Shown here in pieces: positions 57,601 to 64,000 of a DNA stretch of 64,000 bases (position 1 is the stretch's first letter; each line of letters opens with the position of its first letter). The notes under the pieces were generated by a model. It did not search any database. It was not told where the DNA came from and worked only from the letters and a program-made list of their open reading frames with translations. This DNA comes from Branchiostoma lanceolatum. Its lineage: Eukaryota; Chordata; Leptocardii; Amphioxiformes; Branchiostomatidae. The DNA lies in assembly GCF_035083965.1 (NCBI RefSeq), contig NC_089723.1:19309489-19373488 (forward strand), in the 5' to 3' direction. The translations under genes were made by a program, and so were the position numbers.

Positions 57601-60489
57601 GTTTCCCCAGCAACCAGCACCACCTGGTTCTCATTAACTGTCTTGACAATGACCTCCTGGAGGACAGCCACAGGCAGCGTCCGGCGGAAGTTGTCGTAAT
57701 CCGACTGTGTCCGGGGAGGGGGCACCTGCTGGATACCATTGTTCAGACGACCGTTCAACCCCGTAGCTCTGTTGCCATCTCTACTGTGTCCTGAAAATCC
57801 AAGGACCGTCATGTAACAATACAACATTTCACTACTTTCTTCCTACTTCAAAAAAGCGTGTTGTTGAAGAAGCTCTCGAAAGCTTTAAAAGTAAAACAAT
57901 TTTGGAAGCACTATCTTTACCCGCATCATTGTTCTAGGCCCATGTTCAGACTACATGCTTTCTTTACAAGCCAGCCCTTCTGATTTCTTGCCTTTTCTGT
58001 TTTGTTTTGGACCTGATTTGTATAATGCCGAATTTGCACAGAACATTTAGACTGACTGACAGAGAGACAGTACCTTCTCCTATGCCCCTCTCGGTTCTGG
58101 GCATGAGTTCCTGTCTCTCCCTGCCTGTGATAGGGAACCTCTGCAGGAGGGTGTGGGTGTGGTGCCTGGCACTGCGGCACAGGGAGAAGGTGGCTGTACC
58201 CAAACCTATTCCTCGGCTGTCCTTCTTAAAGATTGTCAGGTAGCGGTTGCTGCCCTTTCTGTAAAGATTACAGGGTGGAATAATGGCATGTTAACTTTAT
58301 GTGACTGCACAAGGTTGCATATGCTGTGTTGGTAGTGTGAAAGTTTATGCTTAAAGTTTATAATCATAATGTAAAATCAGGACACTACTTCTTCAAAATC
58401 AGGGGAACACTCACCCTCTGCTCTTCGTCTTGATTCCCAGACTTTGACAGTACCTGTGGATGAAGGCTCTCTCTACAGATGTCAAACTTGATGGAAACTC
58501 ATATTCTGGAAAAAATAACAGATGAATTCTTAGTTGCTGCATGTACAAAATAAAATCTTAGGATGGGATGCAATAAAATACAAATGTACATTGTAAAAGG
58601 GGAAATGTTTGCGAGGATTTTATTTTGGGGTAGGGAGAAAAGGTATCAGGTCTTTTCCCCCCAGGACGTTTCCCCCCCTGGACGTTTCCCCCCCTGTTGA
58701 AGACATTTCCCCCCCAGGTCGATTCCCCCCCAGTCGTTTCCCCCCTGTCTGTACCTGACTAATGGTAGTCGCTACGATTGCTAAAATGCACCATCTACAT
58801 ACACCGAATATACACACCTTTATGCTGGATAAAATCAGTAACATTATATCATATATAACGTTATATATACTTTTCGAGCAGGTGCTGAGCTGCGCGCCAT
58901 CGATATCATAACCTGACTGTGCAAGCCGGCGCTGGCGATTGTCAAGTCCGCCCGCGGCGCCTGACCAGGCCCACTCCGCCCGCTGTAGGCGAATTCGACT
59001 GCAATCTCCTTTTTAGCTAGTTCGGGAACGCGTAGAAATCACCAGAGTTACGTTTGTAAAACAATGATTTAAATCTAAATATATTTCTAATCCTATAACT
59101 GAGGGCAATCATAATTTGGGACCGCCCGACATTTCTGAGTAACGGCAGGCGCAGTGGGCTTGGTCATGACAGGCATGAGGACTTGGAAATTGCCGCGCCG
59201 CCCGCTAGCACAGGCGAGTTTAGCGGTATGCAGTTTAGAACATTATACAGTTAACTTATAGAATAATGTGAAAGTAAATCGTGCATCTAGTATATTTAGA
59301 ATCTAACGTGATAGTCACTAGCTAAACGTAACCTGGTTTACAGCTAGACAGGGGGGGGAACGACTGGGGGGGAAACGACTGGGGGGGAAACGACTGGGGG
59401 GGAAACGACTGGGGGGGAATTGACCTGGGGGGGAATCGTCTTCACCAAGACGTTTCCCCCCCTGGGTGGGAATAGTCCTGGGGGGGAAAAATCTTGAAAC
59501 CGGGAGAAAATACTAGTACTACTAGGGACAAAATGAAGTGTTCGTGGTGGTTTTAAGTTCACAGTTCAAACAAGGGGGTAGACAGGCAGGAGACAGAAAA
59601 AATATTTCATGGTGGAGAGGTCACTTCGAAAACTATGAACATAAAGCCACACAAATTTAAAACAGATGTAGACAGGACTTTTCTTAGTCCAAACTCACCT
59701 TTCTGACTCTCGTTGTACCTGAACTTCTCCACAGCTATCCTGACTGCGATCTTCACCTCCTCATCTATGCAGATTTCTCTCTTGTGTAGAGGTGGCGGTC
59801 GTCCCCCTCTCTTTCCGCCTTCCCCACCCTGGGGCTGCGGGGAGGCGCTCCCAGGACGAGACATGCCAGATCTAAACATACAACATAAGTCTCAGACCTC
59901 CTTCATACCAACATTCACAAATCGGAACTCATGTGGGCATGCATTCCCTCTCAGTATATTAGCCTAGAGGTTGTTAGAGGGTTATGAAAACAAAAGAAGA
60001 TATAAAAGTTATCAGTTATGACCTATGTGATAATGACACCAAGGAGGTTAAAGTACCTCCTTGATGACACAAAGCTAAAACTTTTTCTAAAAATAATATC
60101 ATCTGATTATCAATCATTCATTCATAATTCCAGGTTGGATTTAATACAGGGGAGTAGTCATAATCAAAAACTGCTCCGACTTTTCAGGAAGATGGACACA
60201 TGCAAGATGATTTTACAAGGTAAGGGGCTCCTCATTTATATATTCCCAAATATAAATTTGAAAGATTACACAACGAAACGAAACCAGTGTGCCCCCCTCC
60301 CCATTATAATAATTCAAAACATTGCTTTAGGTTGTTCGTGGGACGGACTGTGCCCAGATCAGAGGTCCACGGGGTGTACCTGTTTCCTCCTCCTTGGTGC
60401 ATCCTCTCTCCCATCCCCTGCTGACCCACAGGAGGAGAGTTTCGTGATCTGGGTCTCGGAGGAGGTCGACCTGACCCCCGAGTCGCCAT
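39643..60489 (-). CDS. YTHDC2: YTH domain-containing 2, 3'-5' RNA helicase and m6A reader
   Basis: YTHDC2 binds m6A RNA, works with MEIOC and XRN1, and is needed for germ-cell entry into meiosis in mammals. I place 42 coding exons, 5193 nt, about 1730 aa. Key exons: 60380-60489 (ATG), 59699-59871 and 58415-58505 (R3H), 57579-57790 ([10 protein letters not shown], residues 248-257), 56575-56677, 56310-56466 (DEIH at 348-351, MSAT), 53377-53503 and 53137-53202 (ankyrin insert, about 548-611), 51889-51982 (FLPGYEEI), 51096-51176 (STNIAETS), 50745-50827 and 50489-50594 ([12 protein letters not shown]), 49554-49719, 48611-48705, 47908-48013 (HA2/OB), 42581-42848 (Ser/Pro linker), 41933-42089, 41650-41704, 41241-41337, 40546-40630 ([36 protein letters not shown]), 39643-40281. 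Ankyrin repeats inside the helicase core identify YTHDC2. About 200 extra Pro/Ser-rich residues follow the YTH domain; human YTHDC2 is 1430 aa. Divergent from PMVK. Confidence 0.96.
40723..41128. mobile_element. hAT-like MITE with 5-bp duplication, rich in GTGCAC
   Basis: 406 bp with ends CAGGGCTCGAAAT and ATTTCAAGCCCTG, flanked by CACGA at 40718-40722 and 41129-41133. Subterminal regions on both sides are packed with GGTGCAC/GTGCACC palindromes (about ten), which could be transposase-binding repeats. It lies in the YTHDC2 intron between the two last YTH-domain exons. Confidence 0.85.
42877..42957. repeat. 80-bp TTAACCTT...AAGCTTAA repeat, copy 1 of 4
   Basis: Begins TTAACCTTCTCCCTGCTGCC, passes through AACTCTGTAACCAATA and GGTGCCAAACAGCTACTTC, and ends GCTAAAGCTTAA. 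Other copies in YTHDC2 introns are 44244-44319 (inverted), 51692-51773 and 53801-53879. The ends are inverted (TTAACCTT/AAGGTTAA), so this is a very short MITE-like family. Confidence 0.8.
44244..44319. repeat. 80-bp TTAACCTT repeat, copy 2, inverted
   Basis: Inverted relative to the others: GTAGCTGTTGGCACCTCATT, then TATTGGTTACAGAGTTAGGC and AGGGAGAAGGTTAA ending at 44319. The left end is altered (TTTAATAAAG-like). Confidence 0.7.
46716..46982. mobile_element. Long foldback element, arms about 120 bp
   Basis: The left arm (ATTTAAATGTACAATTTTG, TAATCTCCGTTACC, ATATGCCACA) is the imperfect inverse of the right arm (TGTGGCATATCC, GGTAACGGAGATTA, CATTTAAATG). The RNA would form a stem of over 100 bp. 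It lies immediately upstream (in transcript order) of the YTHDC2 exon 46575-46705, whose acceptor is at 46706-46707, so the foldback ends about 10 bp from the splice site. Confidence 0.8.
49696..49940 (-). repeat. Tandem array of a YTHDC2 exon start plus its acceptor
   Basis: Four units of about 63-78 bp. Unit 0 is the real exon edge (acceptor 49721-49720, exon 49554-49719, beginning [11 protein letters not shown]). Units 1-3, starting at about 49757, 49820 and 49898 and lying upstream in the intron, repeat the pyrimidine stretch, an ACTGTAGATG edge and codons for DLDMF or ALDMF. The units carry GTCCTGTAT followed by ACTGTAG rather than the full TTGTAG/ACTG. It looks like a slipped duplication of the exon bound to its 3' splice site. 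Confidence 0.85.
51692..51773. repeat. 80-bp TTAACCTT repeat, copy 3
   Basis: AACCTTCTCCCTGCTGCC, AACTCTGTAACCAATAGGGA, GGGTGCCAAACAACTACTTC and GCTAAAGGTTAAA. Best preserved right end. Confidence 0.8.
52190..52365 (-). mobile_element. Decayed tRNA-derived SINE
   Basis: On the minus strand, TAGTCCAGTGGTTAAATGG (about 52329-52347) is an A box, and GAGTTTGACTACGG (about 52285-52298) a degenerate B box. The following AGTTGCAGTCC and GGACGTTAAGCCGTGGTCC stretch is a SINE-like body. In a YTHDC2 intron. Confidence 0.55.
53801..53879. repeat. 80-bp TTAACCTT repeat, copy 4
   Basis: TTAACCTTCTCCTTGCC (three bases shorter than the others), AACTCTGTAACCAGTAGGGA, GGGTGCCAAACGGCTACTTT and GCTAAAGGTTAAAC. 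Inverted ends TTAACCTT and AAGGTTAA are intact. Confidence 0.8.
55880..56350. repeat. Local duplication including the end of a YTHDC2 exon
   Basis: Copy 1 (about 55885-55990) and copy 2 (about 55988-56345, enlarged by a MITE) share GGTTTGCAAA, TTATTTCAAAGATTTAAATC, TATCAGTAATCTAA, CACCATTGATGA and CCAAAGTACTGCTG. In copy 2 the last blocks are the 3' end and donor of the real YTHDC2 exon 56310-56466. In copy 1 they are a partial, unused exon remnant at 55952-55986. It lies in the following intron. Confidence 0.8.
56040..56243. mobile_element. TA-inserting MITE, CTGTAAATGC family, copy C
   Basis: 204 bp, left end CTTTAAATGCAGCAATGTTTG, right end CATTTCTGCATTTACAG, TA on both sides (56038-56039, 56244-56245). 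It sits in one copy of a local duplication; the other copy (around 55930) has the unoccupied site AAATCTATTATCAGTAATC with a single TA. Confidence 0.9.
57237..57515 (-). mobile_element. tRNA-derived SINE with conserved body
   Basis: Minus strand: A-box-like TGGCGTAACGGTAATGG (about 57500-57516), B-box-like AGGATCAATTCC (about 57456-57467), then a body with CCTTGGGAAAGGCACTTCAC, CCTCACCCAGGTGTAAAAAT and GGGTACCTGGCTTTGAGTAG, and a tail with TACCTTTACCTTTAGTACC. The body block is of the kind conserved among invertebrate SINEs. In YTHDC2 intron 5. Confidence 0.75.
58589..59665. mobile_element. TA-inserting MITE, CTGTAAATGC family, copy D, split
   Basis: Left part 58589-58641 (CATTGTAAAAGGGG, AAATGTTTGCGAGG, GGTAGGGAGAAAA) and right part 59511-59665 (GTTCGTGGTGGTTTTAAGTT, GAGGTCACTTCG, GAACATAAAGCCAC, AAACAG) together make about 208 bp, the usual size. 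A separate 860-bp element lies between them. In the intron before the R3H-coding exon 58415-58505. Confidence 0.75.
58642..59501. mobile_element. 860-bp element with G-run inverted ends and 9-bp duplication
   Basis: Ends GGTATCAGGTCTTTTCCCCC and, inverted, GGTTTCAAGATTTTTCCCCC, with a 9-bp direct repeat GGGAGAAAA at 58633-58641 and 59502-59510. Subterminal arms are arrays of short units (C-run plus AGTCGTTT or AGGACGTTT on the left; GGAAACGACTGGGGG repeated on the right, 59348-59420). The middle 600 bp are CpG-rich without a frame. A 9-bp duplication suggests a Mutator-like element; no transposase is present. Confidence 0.85.
60040..60063. mobile_element. 24-bp palindromic insertion with 7-bp target duplication
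   Basis: Arms CAAGGAGGT and ACCTCCTTG around a 6-bp loop (TAAAGT). Flanked by identical ATGACAC at 60033-60039 and 60064-60070. In YTHDC2 intron 1. Same arms and same duplication length as the insertion at 13377. Confidence 0.7.
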
Positions 60490-60975
60490 CTTCTCAAAGT
60501 CACTATCTGTGTGTGGCTGTTTAATTTACAACTCTCCCTCCCCATACTCTCTAAACTAACGGTCTATTATCGTATAATGATATTGAAAAGCAAACGCTGA
60601 AAAATTAAAAATACAGCACAACTTAGTTTCTTATGAAAAACACGCTGCAATAACTTGTCATCTGTTATATTACACCTGATATTATTATCAATCTAATCTG
60701 TATTGATAATGATAAACGTGTCGTTACGTGCAGAAAAAGGAACAGCTATTTGGACTGTACGATTTGCATATTAGGGAGTTATTATTAGATGGCAATGTTG
60801 GGATCCTATTTTTGTCAGTGTTATAACAATGATCACAAATCTATGCCATGCACTCCAATACATCAATAATTGGCACATGTTTACTAGTCATAATTATATT
60901 TCAAAATAAAGTATTTATCCTTGGTAACTTTACCAGAAAAGCTATTTACCTACAGACAAAATACACTTGCCCAAG
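60490..60975. promoter_or_regulatory. Shared divergent promoter of YTHDC2 and PMVK
   Basis: 486 bp between opposite start codons; AT-rich, no clear TATA box. The PMVK start lies in CCAAGATGGCGGAC, a YY1-type AAGATGGCGGC-like element spanning the start codon, a common arrangement in housekeeping promoters. Confidence 0.55.
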
Positions 60976-62981
60976 ATGGCGGACATCGATGCGGAAGTAC
61001 CGCTTGCCGTAGTAATATTCAGTGGAAAGAGAAAATCTGGCAAAGACTTTGTGACTGACCTTCTTCAAAGAAGGTGACACTAGCACTGATAGCTGGAAGC
61101 CATTGTTGTTGTCTTCTATTCGTTAAAAGTCTAGTTGTTCGCTAGTTTGCAAGACGTGATCTTGCTCGAGATTGATCACACCACTGTTTTATCAGCATCT
61201 CTTGTTGACTTTTCTGTAAATTATTATGTTTTTGTTTTTGCAGACTTGGCGAAGATAAATGTGAACTGATGCGACTATCAGGGCCACTGAAATCCCAGTA
61301 TGCAAAGGTAAGCTTAACATTCCATTGTTGTGCAAATCTTGAGGGTTCATCATCAAAATATTTTCACATGATTGTGTCAAGTCAGCGCTGATGACAAGAC
61401 TTGTACTGTACCAGAGATGCTACCAAAACACTTGGTCATTTCATTGACATGCATGCTTTCATATCATTTGCTGATAAAGAATATTTAAAATGTAACTACT
61501 GAGGTAGTGTCACTTTGAGATCAGTCACTCATTGGACATGTACATGGCTTGAAAATGGGTAAGGGGAAAACCCTGTATTGGTACCCGTACCCATATAGGT
61601 ACCCGTATAGGTATACCGGTATACCCCATATTTTACGATCTTTTGATTTCTATGAAGAACGGGTTTAGTTGAAAGGTCTCTGAGATCGGTGCTCGCACGT
61701 TCTGACAGGCGCTCCGTACGAACTTTGCAAATTTCGTATTTTCCAATCAAAAGATCGTAAAATATGATTGTTCAGCTATTTTCTGACCAAGTATAGTCAA
61801 ATGTTTGTGTCTTATATCAATGTGGAGACCGTAAAAAACAGCCGTTCTGGGTGTCCCGTATGGCGGCCGTCATTGCGTGTTTCCTGGCTTGTTGGGGCCC
61901 CAAATGGGGTATACCGGTATACCTATACGGTTACGGGTACCTATACAGGGTTTTCCCCTTATCCCTTGAAAATGCCCACACATTTTTCATAGGAATTACT
62001 CCGAATGAGTGATAGTTACAGTCACAGTCCTGTTCCAAAATTGAAAACTTACTAGTATCCTGTCTCTTTTACTCAGGAACACGGCCTTGATCTTGAACGT
62101 TTACTGGATGCATCAGAGTACAAGGAGACCTACAGATTAGACATGATCAGATGGGGAGAGGAGAGGAGGAACCAGGATCCGGGGTACTTCTGTTGCCTAG
62201 CAACAAGATGCCCCGGAGCACAAAAACCTGTCTGGATCATAACTGATGCCAGGAGGAAGACAGATGTTCAGTACTTCAGGGATAAATATGGGACATGTGC
62301 AATCAGTGTGAGGGTGGAGGCCCAGGAGGAAGTAAGGAGAAAACGAGGATGGGTGTTCACATCAGGTGGGGAAATATTTTCAGACAAGATAAAGGGCCTT
62401 TTCACGGTTGTGCGTATATACATAAACTCCATTTGAGTTGCGTATTAAAATTTGGTAATAAGGTAAAGTTTGCGGCCAAAGAAGTAATTTTTTGGTTTAA
62501 TAACCAGACTGCACAGCAGCGGGTATAAGTAGAAAAAAACAACTTCCCCGCATACCAGAAATATGTTACCTAACTCATACATACTTTACTATATGTACTA
62601 TACCCATAAGGGTACTTGGTACCATTTCGATGGGACTGTCTGCAATTGGTCCTTCTATAGTAGTCATGCTCTTTTCTATACAAAAGATGCTGATGAGAAA
62701 CCTGGAATTTTGTGGTAACTGTCAGTGCATAATTTTGTTAAAGGTGGCCAAACATTAGACTCTCTCCTCATGCTATTGTTTTTGCTGAAGAAGGGAAAAT
62801 CAAATTTTACAGGATTGTGGCATCTTTTGTTGCAGGAGTCGATGATGCAGAGTCCGAGTGTGACTTGGATGAGGGAGTGATGTGGGATGTTGTCATCACG
62901 AACAATGGGGAACACACACAACTCATGGAGCAGCTAGATCAACTCGAACATTCCATCAGAGAGAAACAAGGAAAACAGTGA
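60976..62981 (+). CDS. PMVK: Phosphomevalonate kinase (animal type)
   Basis: Converts mevalonate 5-phosphate to mevalonate 5-diphosphate with ATP, in the mevalonate route to sterols and isoprenoids. Exons: 60976-61073, 61244-61307, 62077-62365, 62836-62981; 597 nt, 198 aa (human 192). The P-loop-like SGKRKSGKDF is at residues 16-25, followed by RLSGPLKSQYAKEHGL, the signature DMIRWGEERRNQDPGYFC, DARRKTDVQYFRDKYG and RGWVFTSGVDDAESECDLD. The ATG at 60976 is the only in-frame start before the P-loop. The C-terminus ends KQGKQ, so the SRL-type peroxisomal signal of the human enzyme is absent. Intron 2 carries a 409-bp MITE. Divergent from YTHDC2. Confidence 0.97.
61557..61965. mobile_element. 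MITE with GGGTAAGGGGAAAACCC ends and 8-bp duplication
   Basis: 409 bp. Ends GGGTAAGGGGAAAACCCTG and, inverted, GGGATAAGGGGAAAACCC pair through about 75 bp including GGTACCCGTA and GGTATACCGGTATACCCC. An inner pair (ATTTTACGATCTTTTGATT and its inverse) extends the fold. Exact 8-bp repeats TTGAAAAT flank it at 61549-61556 and 61966-61973. In PMVK intron 2; no coding capacity. Confidence 0.9.
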
Positions 62982-63017
62982 CCTTAGGCTCATGCAGAAA
63001 TTAGTCATTCATTTCAC

Positions 63018-63023
63018 AATAAA
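63018..63023 (+). terminator. PMVK poly(A) signal
   Basis: AATAAA 37 nt after the PMVK stop codon, which implies a very short 3' UTR. Confidence 0.65.
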
Positions 63024-63039
63024 ATGAAATTGTTCTTAT

Positions 63040-64000
63040 GTATGTTCCAAAATGTATTCAATCGTAGTTGATTTCTATGGGACAGCAACATGTATTCAGC
63101 ACCCCTATGAGTTCAATGAAACTCCTTTCTTGCCATACTCAGTAATTCTTCCCGCATCTGGTAGAAATTCTTGCTGTACCAGTAATTTTCTATGTACCCA
63201 ATGGCTGACGTTGTGCGGCCCAGCATGATCAAAAGTCATGTCTAAATACCGTGCGGCAAGAAGTCAATTATAGCCTATGCTAAGGTTACCATTCCTGACC
63301 ACCTCTCTTCTGAATTGCGATGTACAAACCACACCCATCTTGAGAACACTTCTGCAAACTGTTGTGAAATGCAGTCTGGAGTGCTCGAGCTGCAGAAGTA
63401 CGATTAAACCTCAACAATTACCTCACTGTCCATCATGAAGCATTCAATATCATCATCCTTAAGCAGCTGTTGACTGAGAAAGTGGGCTCCTTTCTCTGTT
63501 TGTGAATACTGACATTTCTTGCCATCCTCATCAGTCTAATAACAAGTTAGTCTATCCAGAGTCATGAGAGGTCCACACAGGAAGTCATTCAGACCATAGG
63601 AGACTTTATTCAAGATAATAGATTGATCTCTGAGTACATTTAATGATTGTGACATTTACTGATGGCTGAAGAGCAATGAATGGCTAAAGCTAAATAAAGT
63701 TGGGTCTCACCTCCCAAGCTATTATTAAAAGGAAACATACTTTGAAAGTTTGCGAGATGATTTTAATCATTCTCTACACAACATTACAGTCAAATGAAAT
63801 TTATGACCTTAGTCCCATCTATCATTTGACAAACAATATCACAGCTCTAAAAGGACTTTTCCAAAATGTCTGGAGGGAGATATAGCACTTTCTAACAGTC
63901 CTGAAGTTTCTTTCAAGGATTTTCTCCTCTGAAGAAAGACTCAAACCTGCCTCAGTCCCCAGAAATTTTCTGAAATAACCTTAAACATTTAGTCTCCAGA
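63040..64000. other. Spacer right of PMVK
   Basis: AT-rich sequence with no recognised exon, RNA gene or repeat on either strand. The next gene probably lies outside the window. Confidence 0.4.

Overview
The window looks like chordate nuclear DNA, most probably from a cephalochordate (amphioxus, Branchiostoma). This is inferred from three things. The genes are single-copy orthologues of vertebrate genes, with many short GT-AG introns and vertebrate-like exon phases. The host exons diverge moderately from the human proteins as I remember them. The spacers and introns are crowded with short terminal-inverted-repeat elements, tRNA-derived SINEs and an L1/Tx1-type LINE. There are no bacterial features, CRISPR arrays or operons.

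Layout, left to right: the last two exons of CENPK (+); a diphosphoinositol-polyphosphate Nudix hydrolase of the NUDT3/NUDT4 type (-, 4 exons, 261 aa); FAXC, a membrane-anchored GST-fold protein (-, 5 exons, 324 aa); an F-box protein most like FBXO33 (+, 5 exons, 427 aa) divergent from FAXC; ARFRP1 (-, 7 exons, 201 aa); RPS17 (-, 5 coding exons, 134 aa) with a 5'TOP start and a very large intron 3 holding a nested LINE; a small unrecognised cysteine-containing secreted peptide gene (+) divergent from RPS17; YTHDC2 (-, 42 coding exons, about 1730 aa, nearly 21 kb); and PMVK (+, 4 exons, 198 aa) divergent from YTHDC2. I joined exons by hand from splice consensus and protein homology. For every complete gene the exon lengths sum to a multiple of three, which is a strong internal check. 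The genes belong to unrelated pathways (kinetochore, inositol pyrophosphate turnover, Golgi traffic, translation, m6A RNA metabolism, mevalonate pathway). The only functional layout I see is three head-to-head pairs with about 0.5-0.6 kb between start codons.

The unusual material is mostly in the introns and spacers. (1) Two tiny, almost fully palindromic insertions (24 and 29 bp) share the arm CAAGGAGGT and each sits between perfect 7-bp direct repeats; decayed relatives lie nearby. (2) A set of foldback elements shares the end TCTCCAAGCAGA but has different arms; one has an exact 9-bp target duplication. (3) A TA-inserting MITE family is present four times. One copy is matched by its own empty site in a local duplication, and another is split by an 860-bp element with G-run termini and a 9-bp duplication. 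(4) RPS17 has a diverged second copy of its last coding exon. (5) YTHDC2 has an array of repeated exon-start and acceptor units, a partial exon duplicate, a probable GC-AG intron and a long C-terminal extension. (6) The secreted peptide gene has two same-phase donors that would give four or six mature cysteines.
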